DNA of 54,372 nt, from positions 1 to 54,372 of the forward strand of contig CANOET010000004.1 in NCBI GenBank assembly GCA_947564835.1, written 5' to 3'. This stretch comes from an uncultured Eubacterium sp. (GTDB taxonomy: Bacteria; Bacillota; Clostridia; Lachnospirales; Lachnospiraceae). Positions 27,616-35,411 of this stretch are shown piece by piece (positions within the stretch are counted from its first letter, which is position 1; every line of letters begins with the position of its first letter). A program made the translations under genes and the position numbers. Under the pieces are notes generated by a model. That model did not search any database, was not told where the DNA came from, and saw nothing but the letters and a program-made list of their open reading frames with translations.

Positions 27616-28464
27616 CTAAAACCTTTCCTGTATCTTTCCTTCATCCCGTTTCTTATTCTTATCTGTATACACGTTCTTATCTGTATGCACTCTCTTATCT
27701 GTATGCACTCTGCGGATCTGGTGCCTCTGCGGCCTTATCGTAAGCTCCGTAACAGCCATGCCTTCCCTTTGGCCCAGTACAAACCCCACCGCCTCCGCAA
27801 CTTCCTCCGGCAGCAGATACGTGTCCGCTTCCTCCCCTTCCCGGAAGTCCGCATGCCGGTACAAGCCGGTCTTCGTCATATCCGGGGAAATCGTAACCAC
27901 TTTGACACCGTATTTGCGCGCTTCCTCGAACAGGCTGGCCGAAAAGCTGGCAAGCCCCGCTTTCGTCGCTCCGTAAGCACAGCCATGCGGATTCGTCTTT
28001 GCCGCCGTAACCGAAGCGATATTGACCATCCAGCCCGCATGCTTCTTAAGCTGGCGCAGAAGCAGCTGGGCCAGGATCATCGGCGCTTCCAGGTTGGTCC
28101 GGACAAGCTCTTTGATTTTATCCGGGTTCAGCTCCTCATGCAGTCCGTAATAACCCACACCCGCATTATTCACCAGCACACGCACCCTGCATTCCGCCGC
28201 AATCTGCCTGACAATCCTGCACAGCCGTCCGGTATCCAGCAGGTCGCAGGCCACCGCATGCACCCCCTCCTGCTGCCAGAAATCATCCGGTGCAAACTCC
28301 CGCCCGATTCCAAACACCTCATAGCCCAGACCGGACAGCTTCCTGCTGACTGCCGCCCCAATGCCCGAAGACGCCCCGGTAATGACCGCCGCATACTGCC
28401 TGCGCATACCGCACGGTGTCCTTATCTCTTCTGCAGCCTCCATCCTGCCACCCGCTTTCTTCAT
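27616..28464 (-). CDS. SDR-family oxidoreductase with repeat tail
   Basis: Short-chain dehydrogenase of 282 residues. The nucleotide-binding motif is TGASSGIG, NNAGVG follows, and the catalytic Tyr-Lys pair lies in AYGATKAG, preceded by NIASVTAA with the catalytic Ser. The last 35 residues form an unusual basic tail of RVHTDK repeats encoded by an 18-bp tandem repeat. The start is uncertain: the first ATG (28464) lies inside a 12-bp repeat array, and MRRQYAAVITGAS is a plausible later start. Substrate unknown. Confidence 0.85.
   Translation of the reverse strand: MKKAGGRMEAAEEIRTPCGMRRQYAAVITGASSGIGAAVSRKLSGLGYEVFGIGREFAPDDFWQQEGVHAVACDLLDTGRLCRIVRQIAAECRVRVLVNNAGVGYYGLHEELNPDKIKELVRTNLEAPMILAQLLLRQLKKHAGWMVNIASVTAAKTNPHGCAYGATKAGLASFSASLFEEARKYGVKVVTISPDMTKTGLYRHADFREGEEADTYLLPEEVAEAVGFVLGQREGMAVTELTIRPQRHQIRRVHTDKRVHTDKNVYTDKNKKRDEGKIQERF
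27657..27710 (-). repeat. Three 18-bp tandem units in the SDR tail
   Basis: Units TCTTATCTGTATACACGT, TCTTATCTGTATGCACTC and TCTTATCTGTATGCACTC, encoding R/N-V-H/Y-T-D-K. The last two are identical, so the expansion is recent. It keeps the reading frame. Confidence 0.9.
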
Positions 28465-28507
28465 CCCTTAGTTCATCCCTTAGTTCATTCCTTATTTCAT
28501 CCATCAT
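28460..28507 (-). repeat. 12-bp tandem array over the SDR start
   Basis: Four units of TTCATCCCTTAG, the last two diverged. Read on the minus strand each unit carries ATG and AAGGG, so unit number changes the spacing between ribosome-binding sequence and start codons. Confidence 0.8.
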
Positions 28508-28524
28508 ACAATTGCCTGTTCCCT

Positions 28525-29568
28525 TTACTGCTGCCCAGGCACAGACGGATGTGTCCATACAAAAATTTTTTCTTCCGGCAGCCTTTCCCGCAGCCGGCTG
28601 GCCAGATGGTGCTCCATCTGCTCCATCAATGCCGTTGGATAATGATAATATCCGTCCTCCAGCTCATACGGGAACCATGCCGCCGCACTGTCCGGCTGCT
28701 GCCTGCGCATGCGTTTCAGATAATCGCGCGGGATACGGAACGACCCGACGCTGACGTCCGTCAGCATTTGCGGGTCTATCGCGCGAAACACCTGATCCAG
28801 CATTTCATCATAATGCTGCTGCCACCCGTGTACATAGATCATCGGGTCAAAACAAAGACGTACCGGAAATCCGGCATCAGCCGCAGCTGCTGCCTGTGCC
28901 AGCCGCGCTTTCAAAGAGGGTGTATGATGCTCGAAGCATTCCACAACTGCCTGCGGCGACAGCGTGAATGCATAGATCACATGAGACAATGGCTTTTGAT
29001 GTTCAAAAAAATATCTGTCCGCACACTTTGTCCGTATTTCAATCTTCAAACGTTCCGGATACCCGGCTGCAAACCGGCTCCAGGCACCGGCATAGCCGGC
29101 GATGGACTCCGCCGCCAAAAGATCCGTATCATAAGACACGCACAGATACAGCGGCCGGTCAGCAAGCATCCGCTTTGCTTCCTCAAAAAAATCCTCCAGA
29201 TTCACAAACAATACGATATTTGCCGACGGATACATCCCTTTCAGATAACAGTATTCACAATCATAAATACAATTCATCATACAGGACGTATAATAAAAAT
29301 GTTCGTTTCCAAAATCCTGGCAGACTGCAGCCCCCGGATACATCAGCGCCCCTTCCTTCGCAGCCAGTATCAGCTTCTGCGAGCGCCTCTGAAGCGCCGG
29401 ATCCTGCCCGCCCCGGCAGAACACATCTTTGTAATGTCCGATTTCAATCACCGCGGCTTCCTGATATTTCGCCAGAATCCGCCTTGTCCGCGGATGGTCA
29501 CGCACCCGCTGCTCCACATAGATATGTGAAAAAAACGGGTTAAAGTAATTGCTGCTTAAGTTCTTCAA
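28525..29568 (-). CDS. splB: Spore photoproduct lyase
   Basis: Radical SAM enzyme that repairs the spore DNA lesion 5-thyminyl-5,6-dihydrothymine during germination. The 4Fe-4S motif is CIYDCEYC (about residues 99-106), preceded by YYTSCMMN. The N-terminus FFSHIYVEQRVRDHPRTRRI is typical of the clostridial form. I chose the TTG at 29568 (LKNLSSNYFNPFF, about 347 residues), with AAGGGAA upstream. The ATG at 29640 would overlap the upstream gene by 101 bases. It overlaps the nucleosidase-like gene by 29 bases. Confidence 0.9.
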   Translation of the reverse strand: MKNLSSNYFNPFFSHIYVEQRVRDHPRTRRILAKYQEAAVIEIGHYKDVFCRGGQDPALQRRSQKLILAAKEGALMYPGAAVCQDFGNEHFYYTSCMMNCIYDCEYCYLKGMYPSANIVLFVNLEDFFEEAKRMLADRPLYLCVSYDTDLLAAESIAGYAGAWSRFAAGYPERLKIEIRTKCADRYFFEHQKPLSHVIYAFTLSPQAVVECFEHHTPSLKARLAQAAAAADAGFPVRLCFDPMIYVHGWQQHYDEMLDQVFRAIDPQMLTDVSVGSFRIPRDYLKRMRRQQPDSAAAWFPYELEDGYYHYPTALMEQMEHHLASRLRERLPEEKIFVWTHPSVPGQQ

Positions 29569-30538
29569 AACGCTGTTTCCCTTCCCTCTTATCCCTGCAG
29601 GGCAGCCTGTTTTGCTGATACATCCGTTCCACAGCTGCACGGCAGTCCGTCCCGGTCAATACCGCATAGCGGATTAGCTGCCGGATTTGCGCTTCCATTG
29701 TTTTAGACGCATGAAGATCCACGCAGAGCCTGCCGGCCCATCGACGCATCTCTTCTGAGTCTATCTCCATTTCTAACACTGATCCCGCTTCCGCTCTTAA
29801 ATCTGCTCCTACTTTCCGTCCTGACGCCAGCTGCAATTCTGCTCCTGCTTTCTGTCCTGACGCCAGCTGCAATTCTACTCCTGCTCTACGTCCTGCTTCT
29901 GAATGCTCCTTCCATCCTTCCTGCCGCTGTCCTGATATCTGCAAGAGCTGACAGATAAACGCCGCAAGGCTCTCCTGCTGTGTACGCAGCAGCTGCCTGA
30001 CAAACTGCCCTGACAGCGGCATCCCTTCCCCATGATCGGAAACCAGCTTTAAAAACACCATCTGATGCGGTGCAAAATAACAGGCTCCCGCCTGATAAAC
30101 GGCTGCGCCTTCCATATCATATACGCATCCATCCTTCCTCTGGCCCGTCCCGTGTTCTTGTCCCTGCTTCCATGGAAGCATACAGGTCACAAGCTCCGCT
30201 TCCGGAAACGGATGCCTGTACAGCAGATCCGGGTAAAAGGTCTTTCCGGTAGCCTGTTCGGTCAGCTTGCGGATCAAAAAAATACTTCCCTTTTCGGCGT
30301 CTCCGGCGCAGATCCCGAAATTCAGCAAAACGTCTTTTTTCCCCGGCGGATATCCGGTGCAGACACTGCCGACCGCCGCTGCCGCCGCAACCTCTCCGGC
30401 CCCGCTGATTGTCAGCAGGATTTGGCAGGCTTCATCTGCAAACTGCTGGAAATGCTTGCTTTCCAATACTTTTTTCAAATGAAACTGCCCGATCAGCACT
30501 TGTGCTTCCCAATAGAAAGCCGTAAAAATATAAATCAC
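29540..30538 (-). CDS. Nucleosidase/phosphorylase-superfamily protein (MTAN-like)
   Basis: 332-residue protein distantly resembling 5'-methylthioadenosine/S-adenosylhomocysteine nucleosidases. The clearest sign is CVYDMEGAAVYQAG, the DMEGAA ribose-binding motif, followed by FLKLVSDHG with the usual catalytic-type Asp. GTG start with AGGGAG upstream. Residues about 215-245 carry a low-complexity insert (AGVELQLASGQK repeats) not found in the fold, and about 80 residues follow it. It directly precedes splB with overlap. A role in removing 5'-deoxyadenosine released by the lyase is attractive but inferred. Confidence 0.7.
   Translation of the reverse strand: MIYIFTAFYWEAQVLIGQFHLKKVLESKHFQQFADEACQILLTISGAGEVAAAAAVGSVCTGYPPGKKDVLLNFGICAGDAEKGSIFLIRKLTEQATGKTFYPDLLYRHPFPEAELVTCMLPWKQGQEHGTGQRKDGCVYDMEGAAVYQAGACYFAPHQMVFLKLVSDHGEGMPLSGQFVRQLLRTQQESLAAFICQLLQISGQRQEGWKEHSEAGRRAGVELQLASGQKAGAELQLASGRKVGADLRAEAGSVLEMEIDSEEMRRWAGRLCVDLHASKTMEAQIRQLIRYAVLTGTDCRAAVERMYQQNRLPCRDKREGKQRFEELKQQLL
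29802..29896 (-). repeat. 36-bp tandem units in the nucleosidase-like gene
   Basis: Two complete units (29802-29837, 29838-29873) differing at two positions, plus a partial third. The translation is A-G-V/A-E-L-Q-L-A-S-G-Q/R-K. Frame is kept. Confidence 0.9.
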
Positions 30539-30552
30539 AGCATCCGATCTCC

Positions 30553-32223
30553 CTATACGTGAAAACAGCTTCCCCCGATAAATTCCCGCAGGATCGAGTT
30601 TCTCCCCACTTCTTCCACCGGCACCTGCAGAAAATAATCCAAAAACTTGAGCAGCCGCTTCGCCTGCATATGCTGCGGGCTGTCCGGTGAGATCGCAAAC
30701 AGCAGGGGTTCTGCATACATTTTCAATACCGGCAGTTCATAGATCAACGCCGAATTAAACATCACATCCGCCTGCTCCTGGAACGGGAAAATATTTTTCT
30801 CTTCCCCTCTGCGCACCGACTGCCACATCTCAATCGTATGCTCCGCAGAAGTCCCGCGCATAAACGCATCCCGTACAATCCGCCGGATCAGCCGTCCGTC
30901 CGTCGTCGGGATCGGATTATGCGCGTCAATATTAATCTGCGTCAGGGCGCTGATATAGATTTTGAACTTCGTTTCTTTGGGGAGCGTACACAGCAGCTTG
31001 TCATTCAGCCCGTGGATGCCTTCGATCACAAGCACATCTTCCGGCCCAAGCTGCAGATATTCGCCTTTGTATTCCCGCTTTCCGATTTTAAAGTTAAAAT
31101 AAGGCAGCTCCACCCGTTCTCCAGCCAGCAGCTTTGCCATGGTCGTATCGAACAGCTCCATATCAATCGCTTCCAGGCATTCAAAATCATACTGCCCGTT
31201 TTCATCCAGCGGTGTTTTATCACGGTCTACATAAAAATTATCCATACCGATCGGATGCGGGACCAGCCCGTGGGCCTGCAGCTGGATCGACAGGCGGTGG
31301 GAAAAGGTCGTCTTGCCTGAGGAAGACGGGCCTGCGATCAGAATGAATTTTTTATCCCGCTGCCCGGCGATCTGCTCCGCAATCTTCCCGATCCGCTTTT
31401 CCATCTCAGCTTCCTGCAGTAAAATCACATCCTGGATCCTGCCCTTGACAATCTGTTCATTCAGTTCCCCGACCGTGCTGATGTGCATCTGCTGCGCCCA
31501 TGCCGCCGCTTCCATCAGGGTGTGGTACAATTTATTCGAAGTCTTAAATTCCGCTGGTTTTCTCGTATCCTCATGCGGAAAAACAATGACAAACCCGGCC
31601 TCATATGCCTGCAGGTCAAAGTATTTCAGATAGCCGGTGGACGGAACCATATATCCGTAAAAATAGTCCTGGAAGCCGTCCATATTATACAAATTGACAT
31701 GCGAGCTTCTGCGGAAGCGGAATAATTTCGCCTTATCTTCCATGCCGTACCCGGTAAATTTCTCTATGGCGCGGTCGGTATGGATCGTATTTTTTTTGAT
31801 CCGGATATCCGCATCCGCCAGCCGGTGCATTTCAGCGCGGATTTGCTCCAGCAATTCCTGTGATACCGCCTTTTCACCCTCCAGCTCACAGTACTGCCCC
31901 TGCCCGAGCGTATGCATCACGCGTAGCTTTACGCCTGTTCCATACAGATTAAAAATCGCCTTTTCCAGCAGCATAATCATACTTCTGCGGTATGCTTTCC
32001 TGCCTTTTGTATCAGCCGTCGTCAGAAAAGACAATGTTCCGTCTGTCTCGACTTTGTGTTTTAATTCCCTTAATTTATTATTAAACACAGCCAGTACGAT
32101 ATCGTCCTCATACCGGTTCTGATATTCCTGCGCAAGCTCCCAAAAACGTGTACCCTGCGCGTATTCTTTTTCTTCCTTATCAAACAGGACCTTACATGTT
32201 TGTCCCTCCTTAGCTTCACCCAT
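30553..32223 (-). CDS. Nucleoside kinase with TGS/ThrRS-like N-terminus
   Basis: 556-residue protein of the uridine-kinase-like family that carries threonyl-tRNA-synthetase-like regulatory domains. The N-terminal part (about 1-60) is TGS-like; about 60-230 resembles the second additional domain of ThrRS (HTDRAIEKFTGYG). The P-loop kinase lies after residue 285, with Walker A GPSSSGKTT (about 296-304) and MDNFYVDRDKTP. GGAAAGG precedes the ATG. The family is widespread in Clostridia and Thermotoga and is thought to phosphorylate nucleosides. The exact substrate is not determined. Confidence 0.87.
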   Translation of the reverse strand: MGEAKEGQTCKVLFDKEEKEYAQGTRFWELAQEYQNRYEDDIVLAVFNNKLRELKHKVETDGTLSFLTTADTKGRKAYRRSMIMLLEKAIFNLYGTGVKLRVMHTLGQGQYCELEGEKAVSQELLEQIRAEMHRLADADIRIKKNTIHTDRAIEKFTGYGMEDKAKLFRFRRSSHVNLYNMDGFQDYFYGYMVPSTGYLKYFDLQAYEAGFVIVFPHEDTRKPAEFKTSNKLYHTLMEAAAWAQQMHISTVGELNEQIVKGRIQDVILLQEAEMEKRIGKIAEQIAGQRDKKFILIAGPSSSGKTTFSHRLSIQLQAHGLVPHPIGMDNFYVDRDKTPLDENGQYDFECLEAIDMELFDTTMAKLLAGERVELPYFNFKIGKREYKGEYLQLGPEDVLVIEGIHGLNDKLLCTLPKETKFKIYISALTQINIDAHNPIPTTDGRLIRRIVRDAFMRGTSAEHTIEMWQSVRRGEEKNIFPFQEQADVMFNSALIYELPVLKMYAEPLLFAISPDSPQHMQAKRLLKFLDYFLQVPVEEVGRNSILREFIGGSCFHV

Positions 32224-32282
32224 ATGCTTTTCCTTTCCTGGATTTTATAAATTTGCCCCGGCCCCCGCGGCTGAACCTTGGC

Positions 32283-33131
32283 CTAAACAATCTGAAACGG
32301 TTCCGCCCGGCCCTGCACAGCAATTTCCAGCTGCGGCGCGTGCTCCTTTAGATACTGCGCCATATACGGCACAAAAATATGCTCAATACCGTAATGCCCT
32401 GCATCAATAATAGCCATCCCGGATGCCGCCGCATCGATTCCGGTATGATGGTCAATATCTCCGGTAATATAAACATCCGCCCCCGCTGCAAGCGCCAGCT
32501 GCACATCGCTTTTTCCGGCGCCCGGGCAGATGGCGGCGCGCCGCACCTGCTTTTGCAGATCCCCGAATACTTTTACATGTGTGCGGCCAAACGCAGTTTT
32601 GACCAGTTCGCAGCATTCGCACAGCGGCATTTCACGCTCCAGGCTGCCGACCCGCCCGATGCCCTGCACCTTTCCGTCTCCCGTACACATGGCTTCCTGC
32701 GGCCTTCCATCTTCCGTACATGCGGCTTCCTGCGGCTTTCCATCTTCCGTACACGTAGCTTCCAGCGGCTTTGCGTCCTGCAGATGGATCTTCTTTGCCG
32801 CAAGCTGCGCCATGCCCATCACATCAAAATTCGTATGCATGGCATAATAAGACATATCCGCACGGATCATGCGGATGATCCTGCGCCCAATAAAATCGTC
32901 CTCCGTAACCCGCTTCATCCCCTGAAAAATCAAAGGATGGTGCGTCAGCAGCAGATCTGCGTTCTGCGAGATTGCCTCTTCTACCGCCTCATCTGTCGCA
33001 TCCAGCGCAATATATACTTTCCGAACCTCTTTCGTCCGGCTCCCCGCCAGCAGTCCGACGTTATCCCAGCTGCACGCATAAGATTCATCTGCCTGCTGGT
33101 TCAGAAGCTGTATCACATCTGAACATTTCAT
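32283..33131 (-). CDS. Nif3-like dinuclear metal centre protein
   Basis: 282-residue member of the Nif3/YbgI/YqfO family, a hexameric protein with a dinuclear metal site. Metal ligands are visible in LLTHHPLIFQG (about 62-72) and near the end in IDAGHYGIEHIF. It overlaps trmK by four bases, an arrangement conserved in Firmicutes downstream of rpoD. Residues about 118-150 form an extra hydrophilic loop of EDGKPQEAACT repeats encoded by a 33-bp minisatellite. Biochemical function of the family is still debated (GTP cyclohydrolase-like fold assignments exist). Confidence 0.9.
   Translation of the reverse strand: MKCSDVIQLLNQQADESYACSWDNVGLLAGSRTKEVRKVYIALDATDEAVEEAISQNADLLLTHHPLIFQGMKRVTEDDFIGRRIIRMIRADMSYYAMHTNFDVMGMAQLAAKKIHLQDAKPLEATCTEDGKPQEAACTEDGRPQEAMCTGDGKVQGIGRVGSLEREMPLCECCELVKTAFGRTHVKVFGDLQKQVRRAAICPGAGKSDVQLALAAGADVYITGDIDHHTGIDAAASGMAIIDAGHYGIEHIFVPYMAQYLKEHAPQLEIAVQGRAEPFQIV
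32681..32779 (-). repeat. Three 33-bp tandem units in the Nif3-like gene
   Basis: Units at 32681-32713, 32714-32746 and 32747-32779, with a degenerate fourth just before them. Each encodes eleven residues, roughly EDGKPQEAACT. Frame is kept. Confidence 0.92.
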
Positions 33132-34069
33132 TTTTTACTCTCCTGTCCTATCATTTTCAAAAGCGCCCGGATCTCCTCCAGCCGCCTTTCCACTTCCTGC
33201 CTGCGCATCCGGGCCGCATCTGCCCGCTCCTGCGTCCCGTCCGCCGCGGAAAAACCTTTTTCAAGCGCCTGCAAAATCCCAAGCTCCCGCTTTTCATTCC
33301 GTTCCAGCATCTGCCGCAGCAGCGGATGCTTTCCATACACGGTACACGCACCATATTGGTCCAAAACTCCCTGCACCCGTTCCCTGCCTCCCAGCAGGCT
33401 GCATAACTTTTGATCCATCCGATCCCTGTTTTCCGCCTCTTCATCAGACAGTTCCGGCTGTACTTTTTGAATGTCTCCCCTCTGCATTGGCTTTGCAGAA
33501 ATGGCATGCAAGAGAGGATCATTTTCCCTCTGTATTGGCTTTGCGGGGATGACATGCTGGACAGGAGAATCATTTTCCCTCTGCATTGGCTTCGCAGGGA
33601 TAACATGCAGGATAGGATAAAACTTCCCGGCTTCCTGCACCAGCTCTTCCCTGTCAATCTCCATGTTATGTTCACGCAGATATCTGCGCACTTTTGCAAT
33701 ATCAGACTGCGGCTCCAGCACCAGTTCTTTCAGATCCGGCACCATCTCACTGGCTTCTTCCAGAATATGAAGCACCGTTAGCCCGCCCATCCCGGTGATG
33801 ACGACACTGTCCGCTTCTGCCCTTCCCAGTGCCTGCATTCCGTCAGACAGCCTGGTCTTAATGACATCCCCAAGCCCTGCCGCTGCAATATGTTCCTTCG
33901 CCCGCTCCAACGGGCCTTCGCGGATATCCATGGCGATTACCTGCGGACATTTGCCGCTCTGCACCAGATAAATAGGCAAAAACCCATGATCTGTCCCAAT
34001 ATCCGCCGCACGGTTCCCATCTGTTACAAAATCTGCCGCTGCCTGCAGGCGTTTTGACAATTTCTGCAT
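33128..34069 (-). CDS. trmK: tRNA (adenine(22)-N1)-methyltransferase TrmK
   Basis: Class I SAM-dependent methyltransferase that methylates A22 of tRNA. The SAM motif is RAADIGTDHGFLPIYLV, and the family signatures ITGMGG and LVLEPQSDIAKVRRYL are present. GGAG precedes the ATG just after the rpoD stop. The order rpoD-trmK-nif3 is conserved in Firmicutes. An insert at about residues 148-196 consists of HVIPAKPMQREND repeats placed where the fold has a loop before the C-terminal helical domain. Confidence 0.92.
   Translation of the reverse strand: MQKLSKRLQAAADFVTDGNRAADIGTDHGFLPIYLVQSGKCPQVIAMDIREGPLERAKEHIAAAGLGDVIKTRLSDGMQALGRAEADSVVITGMGGLTVLHILEEASEMVPDLKELVLEPQSDIAKVRRYLREHNMEIDREELVQEAGKFYPILHVIPAKPMQRENDSPVQHVIPAKPIQRENDPLLHAISAKPMQRGDIQKVQPELSDEEAENRDRMDQKLCSLLGGRERVQGVLDQYGACTVYGKHPLLRQMLERNEKRELGILQALEKGFSAADGTQERADAARMRRQEVERRLEEIRALLKMIGQESKK
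33480..33627 (-). repeat. Three 48-51-bp tandem units in trmK
   Basis: Units at 33480-33527 (48 bp), 33528-33578 (51 bp) and 33579-33627, encoding H-V-I-P-A-K-P-M/I-Q-R-E-N-D plus a variable linker. Unit length changes by whole codons, which shows selection for frame. Confidence 0.9.
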
Positions 34070-34073
34070 AAAT

Positions 34074-35384
34074 TTACTCCAGATAATCCTTCAGCTTGCG
34101 GCTGCGGCTTGGATGGCGCAGTTTACGCAGCGCTTTTGCTTCGATCTGGCGGATACGTTCTCTTGTAACGTTAAATTCCTTGCCGACCTCCTCCAGGGTA
34201 CGCGCCCTGCCGTCCTGCAGGCCGAACCGCAGCGTCAGCACCTTCTGCTCCCGGTCGGTCAGCGTCCCCAGCACTTCGCCGAGCTGTTCCTTTAACAGCG
34301 TAAACGCGGCGGCATCCGCCGGCACCGGTACGTTGTCGTCCTGGATAAAGTCCCCGAGATGGGAGTCTTCCTCTTCCCCGATCGGCGTTTCTAAGGAAAC
34401 CGGTTCCTGGGAAATCTTTAGGATCTCCCGCACACGTTCCACCGGCATATTCATCTGCGCGGAAATCTCTTCCGGCGACGGCTCGCGCCCCAGCTCCTGC
34501 AGCAGCTGCCTGGAGACACGGATCAGCTTGTTGATTGTCTCGACCATATGGACCGGGATACGGATCGTACGCGCCTGGTCCGCAATTGCCCTCGTAATTG
34601 CCTGGCGGATCCACCAGGTCGCATACGTAGAGAACTTAAATCCCTTGCGGAAGTCGAACTTTTCCACCGCCTTGATCAGGCCGAGGTTGCCTTCTTGGAT
34701 CAGGTCTAAAAACAGCATGCCGCGGCCGACATAACGCTTTGCGATGCTGACTACCAGACGCAGGTTCGCCTCCGCCAGGCGCTTTTTAGCATCTTCGCCC
34801 AGATCCTGCTCGCGGATCAGCTGGTTGATCTCCTCGTTGATCTCGTCTTTTTCCTCCTGGGTCGTCCCTTCCTTATCCCTGCGCCCCCTTAAAATCATAA
34901 TCTTTTCATGGGCAACGGCTCCGGCTTCCATTTTCTGCGCCAGTTCGATCTCTTCCTCTGCACTTAACAGCGGCACCTTGCCAATCTCTTTTAAGTACAT
35001 GCGCACCGGGTCTTCGATGCTCACGCCGTCCGGCACGGTCAGATCGATGTTTTCAACTTCTACGTCCTCATCCTCGATCAGGATATCCACATCGTCATCA
35101 TCGTCTGAAATCCGAAGGACATCCACATTATGGATCTCCAGATACTCCAGCACATTTTCCAGCTGTTCGGCAGATAGGCACATGCTTTGGAACGCGTCGC
35201 TGATTTCCTGGTATTCCAGCATATTCTTTTTCTTTTTGGCCCGTTCCACAAGTCCGCCTAAGATCTCCAGAAATTTCTGCTGGTCAAACACGGGGGTTTC
35301 CGCGTTCGTGTTTTCCTCCTGCGCAGCATGTTCCTTTTTTTTCAGTTTCTTCCTGTTTTCTTCCATATTTGCCATTGCTCTCAT
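34074..35384 (-). CDS. rpoD: Primary sigma factor RpoD (SigA)
   Basis: Housekeeping sigma-70 factor of 436 residues. Region 1.2 appears as [20 protein letters not shown], region 2 as [18 protein letters not shown] and [16 protein letters not shown], region 3 as RISVHM-type [16 protein letters not shown], and region 4 as [20 protein letters not shown] near the C-terminus. The N-terminal 1.1-like part is short and acidic ([18 protein letters not shown]). AGAGAGG abuts the first ATG; the ATG at 35375 (MANMEEN) may be the true start. It follows dnaG by 27 bases, the classical macromolecular synthesis operon. Confidence 0.97.
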   Translation of the reverse strand: MRAMANMEENRKKLKKKEHAAQEENTNAETPVFDQQKFLEILGGLVERAKKKKNMLEYQEISDAFQSMCLSAEQLENVLEYLEIHNVDVLRISDDDDDVDILIEDEDVEVENIDLTVPDGVSIEDPVRMYLKEIGKVPLLSAEEEIELAQKMEAGAVAHEKIMILRGRRDKEGTTQEEKDEINEEINQLIREQDLGEDAKKRLAEANLRLVVSIAKRYVGRGMLFLDLIQEGNLGLIKAVEKFDFRKGFKFSTYATWWIRQAITRAIADQARTIRIPVHMVETINKLIRVSRQLLQELGREPSPEEISAQMNMPVERVREILKISQEPVSLETPIGEEEDSHLGDFIQDDNVPVPADAAAFTLLKEQLGEVLGTLTDREQKVLTLRFGLQDGRARTLEEVGKEFNVTRERIRQIEAKALRKLRHPSRSRKLKDYLE

Positions 35385-35411
35385 CCTCTCTTGGTCTTAC
35401 ATGCTGTTACG

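Noticed and set aside
29540..29640. ATG at 29640 as splB start
   Set aside because: It would overlap the upstream gene by 101 bases and add a segment not typical of the family; TTG 29568 fits better.
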